This document shows, piece by piece, positions 8,726-17,500 of a stretch of DNA of 64,000 nucleotides; position 1 is the first letter of the stretch; every line of letters begins with the position of its first letter. The stretch comes from Halioxenophilus aromaticivorans (GTDB lineage: Bacteria; Pseudomonadota; Gammaproteobacteria; Pseudomonadales; Cellvibrionaceae): contig NZ_AP031496.1 of the NCBI RefSeq assembly GCF_042850945.1, forward strand, positions 5,766,001 through 5,830,000, given 5' to 3'. The notes beneath the pieces were generated by a model. That model was given only the letters and a program-made list of their open reading frames with translations. It did not search any database and was not told the DNA's origin. A program made the position numbers and the translations under genes.

Positions 8726-11041
8726 TTAGCTCACGTGGTATAACTGGTGTTGTAGTTGTTTGAAGGCAGCGAGTAATTGCGCAGGTTTGCCACCAAAGGC
8801 CATGGAGGCATCTTTAGTGGTGCCGAGGCCGGATAGCTCAATCAACGCTGGCAGGCGCTCACGCGCCAGTTCTGTAACGCCCGTTTGCTCGTAGCGGTTC
8901 AGAACAAAATGCAGGAATTGCTTGGCCTTTTTCTGTTGGTACTGGTCAAAGAAGGCGTTATTGGCTCGTACTGCTTCTGCTCGTGATTTGCGGGTAGCCA
9001 TGGGTTGTTCGAAGGCCAAAAACGCCAGCAGGTCAAACATGTCGCAGTCGTCGGCTTCGAACATGCGGCGCAAGGTTGAGAGCTGCTCTTTATCAAAGCC
9101 CGCTTGTACCAATTTAGCCAAGAGTTGTTCGCGCAGGTCTGGGTCTGACCAGATTTCACGAAGCTCATCAACGCTCGTGAACAAACCTGGCAGCTGTTGA
9201 ATTAATCGTTCAACAAACTCCTGAATAGTCAGAGGCTTGCCATTTTCGTCGATATAACGGGTTTCAATATCGATAACCTTAAGCTCGCGGTGCTTGCCAA
9301 GTTTTACCTTTAACCTCGGGCGCGGCTCACCTGGCTCTGGTTCCGGTCTGTCGCCGCCTTCGGGCGGCTCTGGCGTGTAGGGTGGCGGTGTCGGTTCTCG
9401 GGTTCCGCCTGGCTCTGGCGCTTCGGGCTCGCCATCCCATTCCTCATCATAAAAGTTGTTGGTCGCACCCCGAAAATCCACGATGGTGAAGTAGTCCTTA
9501 CCATCAAAAACTCGTGTACCGCGCCCCACAATCTGTTTGAACTCCACCATGGAGCCGATGGTTCGATCCAGCACCACATTGCGCACATTGCGGGCATCGA
9601 CACCGGTAGTGAGCATTTGTGATGAGGTAATAATGGTTGGGATGTCTTTGTCGTTGTCCTGGAATTTTTCCAGCAGTTCGCGGCCGACCTTGCCTTCGTC
9701 GCTGGTGACTCGTACACAGTAATGCGGGTCTTTTACGGCTTTGTATTTATTAATCATGTCGCGCATGGTCAGCGCGTGGTTTTGGTTCTCACAAAAGACG
9801 ATAGTTTTTTCCAGCGGGTTGATGTTTTGTAAGATGGCTTTGGCGACCAGTTCTGTGCGTTCATCAACAATAATTTTGCGGTCATAGTCTTCGACTTGAT
9901 ACAAATCCTGACCAGATTCACCTTCGACGATCACGTCATCTTTGGTGAGCACCAATTCATCCAGATTGGTTCTAACTCGCTTAACTCGGTAGGGAGTCAA
10001 GAAGCCATCATTGATCCCGTCTTTTAGTGAATAGACATAAGCAGGCTGACCAAAGTATTCATAGGTATCCACGTTGTCCGTGCGTTTCGGCGTAGCTGTT
10101 AAACCCAAATGCACGGCACTGCTGAAGTGGTCGAGAATAGCTCGCCAAGAGCCCGCTTCATTGGCAGCACCACGGTGACACTCATCAATCAACACCAGAT
10201 CAAAGAAATCTTTGGGATAGGCTTTGTAATAGCCATCGATGTTTTCCCTTTCTGCAATCGCCTGATAGATCGCGAAAAATATGTGGGCATTGGTTGGCAC
10301 CACACCATTGCGTTTACGTACTTCTTCCCCGTTGATTTTGATCAGGTCTTTTTCATAGGGGTTGAAGGTGTTAATGGCTTGGTCGGCCAGGATATTACGA
10401 TCAGCCAGAAACAGAACACGTGGCCTGCGTGAGCCAGGTTGGTTACGGTTCCAGCGAGCCTGGAAAACTTTGTGAACGATTTGAAAGGCGATGAAGGTTT
10501 TACCGGTACCGGTGGCCAGCGTGAGCAAAATGCGGGATTTGCCTTGACCGATGGCATCTGTTGCCGCATGAACTGCCAGCTCTTGATAATAACGTGGCTG
10601 CATGGCCCCTTCTAAATGGAAAGGGACATTTCTTAACTCCTGACTTAAATCTGTTGTTTCTCCGGCATAACGCTTTTCCAGTTCAGCAGGGGTTGGGTAA
10701 AACTCAATGTAGTCCCCTTTACCTGTTTCCAGATCGAATTCGTAGGTTTGTTTACCGTTACTGGAATAGACGAAACGAACACGGAGTTTGTTCGCATAGT
10801 CAATGGCCTGTTGCAGGCCTTTGGTTGGGTGATCGGATTCTTTTTTGGCTTCTACTACAGCCAAATAACGGTTGTCTTTGTGAAGCAAGTAATCCACGAA
10901 GCAACGGCGCCCACGTACTCCTCCGGCCATCTTTCTACCGTCGGTGAAGTAATGCTCCCGAATGATATTACTCGGCTGCCAGTCCGCTGCACGTAATGCA
11001 GGATCGATATAATTTGCTCGGGTATCTGCTTCAGATGCCAT
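8726..11041 (-). CDS. hsdR: Type I restriction endonuclease subunit R
   Basis: A 771-residue translocase-nuclease. The N-terminus has the HsdR PD-(D/E)xK nuclease signature: D50 in CFVDYLL and E64-A-K66 in VVEAKKE. The SF2 helicase core follows, with motif I ATGTGKT (176-182), motif II DECH (286-289) and motif III LGLTATP. Motif VI is GRGTRV. A proline/glutamate-rich linker (about 535-575) precedes the C-terminal domain found in the EcoEI-type HsdR subfamily. It cleaves unmodified DNA after translocation, as part of HsdR2M2S1. Its start codon overlaps the stop of the upstream HTH gene (ATGA), suggesting translational coupling to the regulator. Confidence 0.95.
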   Translation of the reverse strand: MASEADTRANYIDPALRAADWQPSNIIREHYFTDGRKMAGGVRGRRCFVDYLLHKDNRYLAVVEAKKESDHPTKGLQQAIDYANKLRVRFVYSSNGKQTYEFDLETGKGDYIEFYPTPAELEKRYAGETTDLSQELRNVPFHLEGAMQPRYYQELAVHAATDAIGQGKSRILLTLATGTGKTFIAFQIVHKVFQARWNRNQPGSRRPRVLFLADRNILADQAINTFNPYEKDLIKINGEEVRKRNGVVPTNAHIFFAIYQAIAERENIDGYYKAYPKDFFDLVLIDECHRGAANEAGSWRAILDHFSSAVHLGLTATPKRTDNVDTYEYFGQPAYVYSLKDGINDGFLTPYRVKRVRTNLDELVLTKDDVIVEGESGQDLYQVEDYDRKIIVDERTELVAKAILQNINPLEKTIVFCENQNHALTMRDMINKYKAVKDPHYCVRVTSDEGKVGRELLEKFQDNDKDIPTIITSSQMLTTGVDARNVRNVVLDRTIGSMVEFKQIVGRGTRVFDGKDYFTIVDFRGATNNFYDEEWDGEPEAPEPGGTREPTPPPYTPEPPEGGDRPEPEPGEPRPRLKVKLGKHRELKVIDIETRYIDENGKPLTIQEFVERLIQQLPGLFTSVDELREIWSDPDLREQLLAKLVQAGFDKEQLSTLRRMFEADDCDMFDLLAFLAFEQPMATRKSRAEAVRANNAFFDQYQQKKAKQFLHFVLNRYEQTGVTELARERLPALIELSGLGTTKDASMAFGGKPAQLLAAFKQLQHQLYHVS

Positions 11042-11265
11042 CAGGCCACTCCTTGGTCACTGGGGTTTGGCACCAACTCCAGTAGGTCGCCCACAGTGCA
11101 CTCGAATAGTACGCAGATCTGTTCAATTGCTTCCAAATCCACTTTCTGTGCCGTTTCTTTATAGAGCAGGGTCACCGTGGCCCGGCTTAACCCCGTTTCT
11201 CTGGCAACGTCGGCAATACGCATCTTGCGCTCGCCCATCATGCGGGCGAGATGGCAGCGGATCAT
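11041..11265 (-). CDS. Small Cro/C1-type HTH regulator heading the defence operon
   Basis: A 74-residue protein made almost entirely of a helix-turn-helix domain (RIADVARETGLSRATVTLLY, then VDLEAIEQICVLFECTVGDLLEL), of the short XRE/YozG-like type. It is the first gene of the unit and overlaps hsdR by one base (ATGA). Small HTH proteins in this position act as controllers of restriction-modification or defence operons, often delaying nuclease expression after transfer. A three-part symmetric repeat at 11402-11467 is a candidate binding site, though it lies about 140 bases upstream. Autoregulation is inferred, not shown. Confidence 0.9.
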   Translation of the reverse strand: MIRCHLARMMGERKMRIADVARETGLSRATVTLLYKETAQKVDLEAIEQICVLFECTVGDLLELVPNPSDQGVA

Positions 11266-11790
11266 GGCTGTGCCTCTGGCTGGTAATCAAGTTATCAGAA
11301 TAACAAAGGAGCATACCATGACTTTGATATTTGCCTGGCATTTTGTGAGTTGAAATTGAATTATGTGTGGCTGGTTTATAATGAATTGGATAATGGATTT
11401 CTAAATTACGGGGAGTTACGCGCCATACGCGTAATTACGCAAACCATACATAATCGCGCGTAATTTAAATCTCACGGCAGAATAGGGAGGCAAATGTGGT
11501 GTAGTAATGCGTACAGGTACTATTGCAGGTACAGGTTTGGGTTGCTGTGAGGAGTAGCTAAGAGGAGGTTGTTTCGAGAAGATTTTGCTATTTGGCGTGC
11601 GGCCAATTTTGCTTACCTATGGAAGCATAACCAGGCCAAAGCGGCCCATTATGGTTTCAATACCAAAAGGCCATTGAGAGTAGGGCAACACCGCTGTATT
11701 CGTAGCCTGGGTGTTTGCAGATCTTTTTTCATCAGCTAGGGCCTAGTTCAGCAATCCCCACGCAAACCTCCCTGAGCACTTTCGGCACAC
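11266..11790. other. Gene-free junction between defence island and housekeeping genes
   Basis: About 525 bases without a convincing gene. It contains the symmetric repeat at 11402-11467. A 63-codon plus-strand frame (11551-11739) looks somewhat protein-like but has no usable start codon. The promoter of the defence operon must lie here, but I cannot pick out a clear -35/-10 pair. No tRNA gene or integrase is visible at this boundary. Confidence 0.5.
11402..11467. promoter_or_regulatory. Three-part symmetric palindrome (operator or recombination site candidate)
   Basis: A perfect 12-base palindrome GCGTAATTACGC at 11429-11440 is flanked symmetrically by TAAATTACG (11402-11410) and its reverse complement CGTAATTTA (11459-11467). 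All three elements share the same centre, 11434.5, so the whole 66-base stretch is a dyad made of four AATTACG/CGTAATT units. Like elements repeat every 29 bases. It lies upstream of the HTH gene, in otherwise gene-free DNA at the edge of the defence island. It could bind a dimeric regulator or be an integration or recombination site. The symmetry is seen directly; the function is inferred. Confidence 0.55.
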
Positions 11791-12486
11791 CTACCCACCT
11801 GGCCCCACAAACATGCCTACCACTCCTGTGATGACCATGGCGGCCACACCCCAAAACGCCACTCGGCCCACGGCGGGTAGTACTCTGGCGCCGCCTACTT
11901 TGGCGGATAACGATCCCAACAACATTAAGCTGAGCACACTGGCAACAGCTACCCACAGCGCAACGGCATTGGCCGGCGCCAGCAGCGCACACAGCAACGG
12001 CAAGCCAGCGCCAAACGTGAACAGAGCGGCTGAAGAGCCTGCCGCCAGCAACGGCCGCGCTCGGCCACTGGCGGAGATGCCAATTTCATCCCGCGCGTGG
12101 GCACCCAGGGCGTCGTGCTGCATTAATTGCTCGGCCACGGTTTGGGCCAAATCCGGCGCTAGGCCACGCTGCACATAAATAGCGGCCAGCTCCGCCACCT
12201 CTGCCGTGTAGTTCGCCTGCAAAGCACGCCGTTCCATGGCCAAGTCTGCGAGCTCGGTATCTGCCTGGGAGCTCACCGACACGTATTCGCCGGCGGCCAT
12301 GGACATGGCTCCGGCGATAAGGCCAGCGGTGCCGGTGAGCACAACTGAGTGTTGGTCCACACCGGCGGCGGCCACACCAATAATTAGGCTGGCGGTGGAC
12401 ACAATGCCGTCGTTAGCGCCCAGCACGGCGGCGCGCAGCCAAGAGTTGCGGTGTGATTTGTGAGCGTGGCGGGCAACGCGGGGCAT
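11791..12486 (-). CDS. VIT1/CCC1-family iron/manganese transporter
   Basis: A 231-residue membrane protein of the VIT (vacuolar iron transporter-like) family. The N-terminus after a basic stretch reads RAAVLGANDGIVSTASLIIGVAAAG, the conserved first helix with the metal-path aspartate. It is followed by GAMSMAAGEYVSVSSQAD, the second family signature. A cytoplasmic metal-binding loop spans about residues 75-145, and three hydrophobic helices close the protein. It exports or sequesters Fe2+/Mn2+ across the inner membrane. The gene starts 5 bases after ybaK ends, so the two are probably co-transcribed, with no obvious functional link. Confidence 0.9.
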   Translation of the reverse strand: MPRVARHAHKSHRNSWLRAAVLGANDGIVSTASLIIGVAAAGVDQHSVVLTGTAGLIAGAMSMAAGEYVSVSSQADTELADLAMERRALQANYTAEVAELAAIYVQRGLAPDLAQTVAEQLMQHDALGAHARDEIGISASGRARPLLAAGSSAALFTFGAGLPLLCALLAPANAVALWVAVASVLSLMLLGSLSAKVGGARVLPAVGRVAFWGVAAMVITGVVGMFVGPGG

Positions 12487-12491
12487 GGCGA

Positions 12492-12962
12492 TTATTGTTC
12501 GGCTATGTCAGCGAACGTGGCGTTGGTGGACGCCTGCAATAGGCTTGGGGCCAGCTCTATTTCCAGGCCGCGCCTACCGGCACTGACGAAAATGGTAACC
12601 TGGCCTTGGGCCGATGCGTCTATCACCGTGGGCAGGCGTTTCTTTTGCCCGATGGGGCTAACCCCGCCCAGAAAATAACCGGTGGTACGCTGCACGCGTT
12701 GCTTATCCGCCATAGCCACTTTTTTCACACCCAAGGCTTTAGCGCAGGCTTTTAGGCTTAGCTGCTGGGCCACCGGCACAATGGCTACCGCCAATTGATC
12801 GTCGTGGGTATTCACTACCAGAGTTTTAAATACCTGCTTAGGGTTTAGGCTGAGTTTTTCGGCGGCTTCTAGGCCATAGGACTCGGCGTTGCTGTCGTGA
12901 TGGTATTCGTGCACCGTAAACTCAGCGCGTTGTTTGGTCAGCAATTTAATAGCAGGGGTCAT
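12492..12962 (-). CDS. ybaK: Cys-tRNA(Pro) deacylase YbaK
   Basis: A 156-residue protein of the YbaK/EbsC editing-domain family. It hydrolyses Cys mischarged on tRNA-Pro in trans. Family marks are LSLNPKQVFKTLVV around residues 37-50, with the invariant lysine in QVFKTL, and the C-terminal GGVSPIGQKKRLPTVID. Length is normal for the stand-alone enzyme. It is upstream of the VIT transporter gene in the same direction, with a 5-base gap. No unusual features. Confidence 0.93.
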   Translation of the reverse strand: MTPAIKLLTKQRAEFTVHEYHHDSNAESYGLEAAEKLSLNPKQVFKTLVVNTHDDQLAVAIVPVAQQLSLKACAKALGVKKVAMADKQRVQRTTGYFLGGVSPIGQKKRLPTVIDASAQGQVTIFVSAGRRGLEIELAPSLLQASTNATFADIAEQ

Positions 12963-13103
12963 GGCGTGTGTTCTTTGAGGGGTTCTTTGAGCGGATAGTT
13001 TTAGCTGGGCATACTATAAACCACAGCTAACCTTGCTGAAACGAGCCGGCAGCCAAACACCCCCAAGCCGCCACCCCGGCCAAGTTTGTGGCAGAAACTG
13101 CAG

Positions 13104-13313
13104 CTAGTCTTTTGACTTGATTGCGCAGGTATTAATGCCCAATAGTTTATACGCCGGGCAGAAATTCAGCAGGGCGGTGCCAATGGCGGCGCCGGCCACA
13201 ACAAACAAAACCACCTTTAGCCAAATGGCCCCCGCAATAAAAAGGCCAATGAGTAAGGCAACCACACCAAACGTAAAGCGTACTTTTTTATCCTGCTCAC
13301 CGACATTATTCAT
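13104..13313 (-). CDS. DUF2892 (YgaP-type transmembrane) small inner-membrane protein
   Basis: A 69-residue protein starting at the ATG at 13313, preceded by GGAG with 7-base spacing. The frame is open further upstream, but that extension has no coding look. Two hydrophobic segments (FGVVALLIGLFIAGAIW and VVLFVVAGAAIGTALL) are followed by NFCPAYKLLGINTC. This is the typical DUF2892 ending, with a conserved cysteine pair (C52 and C63 by approximate count). Such proteins are usually fused to or associated with rhodanese domains. No rhodanese gene is adjacent, so the role here is unknown. Confidence 0.85.
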   Translation of the reverse strand: MNNVGEQDKKVRFTFGVVALLIGLFIAGAIWLKVVLFVVAGAAIGTALLNFCPAYKLLGINTCAIKSKD

Positions 13314-13469
13314 GGTCAACTCCGTCTTTTGCTGGAAAGAGCCACCAGTGTAGCGCTGCCTAATATCCAATAAGTGATTTGAATCAACCAGGATGTGCTT
13401 CGCTGCTATAGCCTGCGGCCTATAGGACTGATTCGCCGGGGGCCCATAAATATGCATGGGCCAAACGCA

Positions 13470-13495
13470 AAGAACCCGGCCAAGGCCGGGTTCTT
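13470..13495 (-). terminator. Hairpin after the sugar-phosphate transferase gene
   Basis: A perfect 12-base stem (AAGAACCCGGCC and its complement) with a 2-base centre, 20 bases past the end of the minus-strand transferase gene. On the minus strand it is followed by TTTGCGTTT. It is probably a rho-independent terminator, although the T-run is weak. Confidence 0.7.
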
Positions 13496-13514
13496 CTGTA
13501 CTAGCGTTACGGAA

Positions 13515-14981
13515 TTAGTAAGCCTTTTTGGAAGCCAATCTAAACGGTGTTAACAATAGGATTTTGATATCCAGCAGTATCGACCAGCGGTTGATGTATT
13601 CCAGGTCACAACGTACACGATCTTCCATTTCGGAGATGTCAGCAGTCTCCCCACGGTAGCCTCGGATTTGTGCTAGGCCAGTCATCCCGGGCTTAACACG
13701 GCCACGAGCCATATATTGCTTGATTTTGTCGCCGTAGAAATCGTTGTGCGATATCGCGTGGGGGCGCGGGCCTACCAAGCTCATGGTGCCAAACAGTACG
13801 TTAAACAATTGCGGCAACTCATCCAAACTGCTCTTGCGCAGGAAGTTGCCAATACGGGTAATGCGTGGGTCGTCTTTACAGGCTTGCTTCACCACGGTTT
13901 CTGGCTGATGCACGAACATGCTGCGGAACTTCCACACCTTAAAAGTACTGCCATCCCAGCCGTCGCGCTCTTGCTTAAAGATAACGGGGCCTTCGGATGA
14001 ACGCTTAACCAAAAACGCCAATACCAGAAACACTGGGCTCAGAAGTGCAATCAAAATTGCAGCACTAACTCGGTCAAATGCATTTTTTACAAAGTTTCGA
14101 GCGCCGCTGTAGTGTGGTGTTTCGTTCAGAGTGATCAGCGGCAAGCCGGCCATTTCACGCACACAGTGGTTCAGCAGTTCAAACTCATAAATGTCCGGCA
14201 CCCAAATGATGTCGACCATTTTTTCTTTCAGTGCGTTGTATTGCTCTAGCAATTGCGGGGTTTCCTTCATGCTTAGGGCAATATAAACGCGCTTAACTTC
14301 TTTTTTGTCGATCAACGAGATCAAGTCATCGTGATTGAAAATGGAGCGAACATCGGTTGGCAGATCGTAGGCGCGCTGGCTGTTGGAGAAGTCACATACG
14401 GCAACCAGTTTTTCGTCCAACCAGATATTACCAGCCATGCGAGAAGCCAACTGATACACGATATCGCCGGAACCGACGATCACCGAATTACAAGCCTCGC
14501 TGGCCACGCGGTGAGCGTGCAGTTTGTAACGCGCTAGCGCCACGGCCACTAGGCCCTGCAGGCAGAAGCCACTGATGGCCCAGAAGATCATTATCAGACG
14601 CGATACATCATCGGAGCTCTTGGTGGCAAAACCAACAGCGGCCAATAACAAAAGCACGGCACCCCAGGCGTTGAACAAGCGGCGTAAACCAGCAAAGCCG
14701 CGCAGGCTGCGGCGGCCAATACCGAAGGTGGGATATACGATGATCATCAACAAGCAAGTAACCACCGCCAAGTAGCGGTAGGTGCTGTGCAGATAGTATT
14801 CACTGCCGAACGTAATATGGGCTAATAACGGCGCTACACCGGCGATAAGGTATAAGCCGTATTCAATCCATTGATACACGCTGCTGTGGGTTTGTAAAAG
14901 GCGCTTATGTGACATCCGCGCACTGTCGTGTTGCTCACGATAATTGATGAGCTGTTGCGGGAGTTCCCTGGCTGCGGTCAT
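13515..14981 (-). CDS. Undecaprenyl-phosphate glycosyl-1-phosphate transferase (WcaJ-like)
   Basis: A 488-residue protein using the ATG at 14981, which has AAAGGA 8 bases upstream; a longer frame reaching 15083 has no such site. Four N-terminal membrane helices lie within about residues 40-155. A Rossmann-like middle domain and another membrane segment (AAILIALLSPVFLVLAFLV) follow. The C-terminal bacterial sugar transferase domain contains FKVWKFRSM, LRKSSLDELPQL and VGPRPH. It loads the first sugar phosphate onto the lipid carrier for exopolysaccharide synthesis. Unusually, no glycosyltransferase or export genes adjoin it, so it serves a pathway encoded elsewhere. Confidence 0.92.
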   Translation of the reverse strand: MTAARELPQQLINYREQHDSARMSHKRLLQTHSSVYQWIEYGLYLIAGVAPLLAHITFGSEYYLHSTYRYLAVVTCLLMIIVYPTFGIGRRSLRGFAGLRRLFNAWGAVLLLLAAVGFATKSSDDVSRLIMIFWAISGFCLQGLVAVALARYKLHAHRVASEACNSVIVGSGDIVYQLASRMAGNIWLDEKLVAVCDFSNSQRAYDLPTDVRSIFNHDDLISLIDKKEVKRVYIALSMKETPQLLEQYNALKEKMVDIIWVPDIYEFELLNHCVREMAGLPLITLNETPHYSGARNFVKNAFDRVSAAILIALLSPVFLVLAFLVKRSSEGPVIFKQERDGWDGSTFKVWKFRSMFVHQPETVVKQACKDDPRITRIGNFLRKSSLDELPQLFNVLFGTMSLVGPRPHAISHNDFYGDKIKQYMARGRVKPGMTGLAQIRGYRGETADISEMEDRVRCDLEYINRWSILLDIKILLLTPFRLASKKAY

Positions 14982-15478
14982 TAACGAGGTCCTTTCTGAT
15001 TTTGTCAGAGCCTGATAAATATAAATTCCTGGTGTTTCAGTGTTGCGACAAGAAGTTCTATCTCGCTTTACACTTCTTACCAAAAGTGTGAACTAATTCA
15101 CAAAATTATTGTGAGGTGTAGGTTAGCGGTAGCGCTAACGTCTCTCAAGAGCACTTTAAAGCTATTTACTTCTAACAGTTTGGTTTCTTATTTCGAATCT
15201 TATCGACTGCTAATTCTAGCGCGAAAGAAGCTAGAAATTACTATAACTATAGTTGATAAGCTATTGATTAGGAGCCTATTTGACAACTTTTTACTTTTAA
15301 AACCAATACTGGACTAGGGCCAGTTTCAGGGCTCAACACTTAATATGGTGTGAACCCTAAAAACAGACTAGGTGAAGGCGTGCTATTCGCCAGTCGCAGG
15401 CTGCTCTTATTTGATAGTTAAGCAAGTGTTTTGCCAACTAGCTCACAGAGCAACCGCTTTGACAAGGGAGGGAAGCGA
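14982..15478. other. Intergenic region between pyk and the sugar transferase
   Basis: About 500 AT-rich bases with no convincing gene. It holds the dyads at 15070-15114 and an imperfect hairpin at 15329-15358 (AGGGcTCAACAC pairing with GTGTGAACCCT), which may help end pyk transcripts. The rest shows no recognisable element. Confidence 0.5.
15070..15114. promoter_or_regulatory. Two inverted repeats upstream of the sugar transferase gene
   Basis: ACACTT and AAGTGT (15070-15075 / 15084-15089, 8-base spacer) and TCACAA and TTGTGA (15098-15103 / 15109-15114, 5-base spacer) lie 89 to 133 bases upstream of the transferase start. Both are perfect six-base dyads in AT-rich DNA. They are plausible operator half-sites for a regulator of polysaccharide synthesis; the regulator is unknown. 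Confidence 0.35.
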
Positions 15479-16924
15479 TTACTCGGGCTGCCACTCCAGC
15501 ACTTTAACGTGGTTGGTTTTACCGCCACTACCTGAGATGTCGCCACAGGTGATAACAACCTTTTGACCCGGCTCCAAACCGCCTTGTTCGGCCACCGTGT
15601 TCATTGCAGATTGGTAGACGTTATCGCCATTTACCGTGACATCGTAGAAGATTGACTTCACGCCGCGGTACAACGCCATTTTACGGCAGGTAACGCGGTC
15701 TCGAGATAAGCCGTAAATGGGTAGACCAGAGGCGTGTCTCGACATGAGCAATGCAGTATTACCAGACTCCGTTAAGCAAATGATTGCGCCAACATTGTCC
15801 ATGGAGTTGGCAGCATATATGGCTGACATAGCAATGCACTCATCTATGTCATAAAAGTTACGATCTTGCCGATGATCGGTAATTTGCACATCTGGGTGCT
15901 TTTCTGCACCAACGCAGGTCGCCGCCATGGCTTTCACGACTTGCTCTGGGAAAGAGCCCGTTGCCGTCTCGGCGGACAACATCACCGCATCGGTGCCATC
16001 CAATACCGCATTAGCCACGTCGAATACTTCGGCGCGGGTTGGCACGGGTTGCTTGATCATGGACTCCATCATTTGGGTGGCGGTAATCACCGGCTTTTTA
16101 AAACGACGAGAGAAACGAATGATTTTTTTCTGGATGCCAATCAACTGAGGATCGCCAACTTCTACACCCAGGTCACCGCGGGCAACCATGACGGCGTCGG
16201 AGGCCTCGATCAGCTCTTCCAAGGTTTGCTCATTGGCAACGGCTTCAGCCCGCTCGATTTTACTGACCACGGCAATGGATGAATTGGCAGCCGCCAACGC
16301 CTTGCGCACCGGATTCAAATCGGCGGCACAGCTTGGAAAAGACACGGCTAAATAATCGAGCTCTAATTCGATGGCCAGCTGCATGTCTTGTTCGTCTTTG
16401 CTGGTGATGGCCGGCGCCGACAAACCACCGCCCAAGCGGTTTAAACCTTTGCGGGATTTTAACAGGCCACCATCAATTACCTTGCAGGTCACATCGGGGC
16501 CAGACACGGCCAAAACCTGCAGGCGCAGCAAGCCATCGTCGAGCAGTAAAATGTCGTCGGCTTTCACAAACTCCGGCAAAGGTTTATAACCCACTGGGAT
16601 GCAGGTATCGGTGGCGGGTTTGTCGTCGTCGATGGTGAGTGTAATTTCACTGCCATTAACCAATACCACTTCACCGCCGGCTAAATCACCGATGCGAATT
16701 TTAGGGCCTTGTAAATCACCCAAAATGGCGGCGTTGCGGTTTTTTTCTTCGGCTACGCTGCGAATTATTTCGGCCTGCTTGCGGTGCCCCTCCGCTGAAC
16801 CGTGTGAAAAATTCAAACGGAACACATTAACACCGGCATCCAGCAACTTAGCAATCATTTCTGGGCTAGAAGAAGCAGGGCCTACCGTAGCCACAATTTT
16901 CGTGCGGCGTAGATAACTAGACAT
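15479..16924 (-). CDS. pyk: Pyruvate kinase
   Basis: A 481-residue pyruvate kinase that makes pyruvate and ATP from phosphoenolpyruvate and ADP. The start is the ATG at 16924, giving MSSYLRRTKIVATVGPASSS. AAAGGA sits 8 bases upstream, and upstream in-frame sequence is not coding-like. The order of motifs is normal: NFSHGS, GDLQGPKIR, the active-site stretch VSKIERAEAV, VMVARGDLGVE, and ITATQMMESM. A C-terminal regulatory domain follows. The length and C-domain fit the pykA-type enzyme. A candidate promoter and dyad lie just upstream (16964-17000). Confidence 0.96.
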   Translation of the reverse strand: MSSYLRRTKIVATVGPASSSPEMIAKLLDAGVNVFRLNFSHGSAEGHRKQAEIIRSVAEEKNRNAAILGDLQGPKIRIGDLAGGEVVLVNGSEITLTIDDDKPATDTCIPVGYKPLPEFVKADDILLLDDGLLRLQVLAVSGPDVTCKVIDGGLLKSRKGLNRLGGGLSAPAITSKDEQDMQLAIELELDYLAVSFPSCAADLNPVRKALAAANSSIAVVSKIERAEAVANEQTLEELIEASDAVMVARGDLGVEVGDPQLIGIQKKIIRFSRRFKKPVITATQMMESMIKQPVPTRAEVFDVANAVLDGTDAVMLSAETATGSFPEQVVKAMAATCVGAEKHPDVQITDHRQDRNFYDIDECIAMSAIYAANSMDNVGAIICLTESGNTALLMSRHASGLPIYGLSRDRVTCRKMALYRGVKSIFYDVTVNGDNVYQSAMNTVAEQGGLEPGQKVVITCGDISGSGGKTNHVKVLEWQPE

Positions 16925-16963
16925 AGGTCGTCCTTTATTATGGAGAATGGGTGCGCGAGGGGG

Positions 16964-17000
16964 AGCTGTATAATACAGCTTTTTAACGAGTTTTGTGCAA
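16964..17000 (-). promoter_or_regulatory. Candidate pyk promoter with overlapping dyad
   Basis: Read on the minus strand, TTGCAC (17000-16995) and TATTAT (16975-16970) could be -35 and -10 boxes with a long 19-base spacer. The -10 lies inside a dyad, AGCTGTA-TAA-TACAGCT (16964-16980). The layout suggests repression by a dimer covering the -10 box. It does not match the longer HexR-type operator known for pyk genes. Confidence 0.4.
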
Positions 17001-17134
17001 CTAAAGTCTAGTCCAGATAGGCAAAACTTCCATCGGTGGTAGGTATTTAGGCCAAGTTGTGAACCCACTGCTGGCACTGCAGTTAACTGCAACAAAATGC
17101 AACAGCGCCATGGCCTGGCCCAGCCACAGAATTG

Positions 17135-17500
17135 CTAATACAACCAGCGAATCAACAACCCTGCCAGCACCATCCACACTAGAATCACCACCGCAGCCGC
17201 CACAAAACTCACCGGCTTTTGATTCACCCCCTGCGCCCGTTGCAACGCCCGCGCTTTAACCGCCGCCGGCACCAGCCACAGCACCAGCGCTAACCCCAAG
17301 GGCACAATCAATAGATCGTCCAACAAGCCCAAAATTGGAATAAAGTCCGGAATCAGATCAATGGGGCTCAGGGCATAGGCAGCCACCGCAAAAGCCAGCA
17401 ATCGCAGGTAGGCAGGCGTGCTGCCATCACGGGCAACAAAATACACCACCAAAATCTGGCGCTTAAGCGCCTGGGCCCAGGCTTTAAGTGCTCGCCACAT
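17135..17500 (-). CDS. DUF1232 (YkvA-like) membrane protein
   Basis: About 121 residues from the ATG at 17500; a GTG at 17527 would add nine residues. The DUF1232 core is clear: YALSPIDLIPDFIPILGLLDD followed by a hydrophobic helix. A second C-terminal membrane segment ends the protein. The biochemical role of the family is unknown. It stands alone between pyk and the peptidase gene, on the same strand. Confidence 0.88.
   Translation of the reverse strand: MWRALKAWAQALKRQILVVYFVARDGSTPAYLRLLAFAVAAYALSPIDLIPDFIPILGLLDDLLIVPLGLALVLWLVPAAVKARALQRAQGVNQKPVSFVAAAVVILVWMVLAGLLIRWLY

Noticed and set aside
11551..11739. Plus-strand frame of 62 codons with protein-like composition upstream of the VIT gene
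   Set aside because: It begins right after a stop and has no ATG or spaced GTG/TTG start; an AGGAGG lies too close to the only TTG. It may be a remnant, but I could not support it as a gene.
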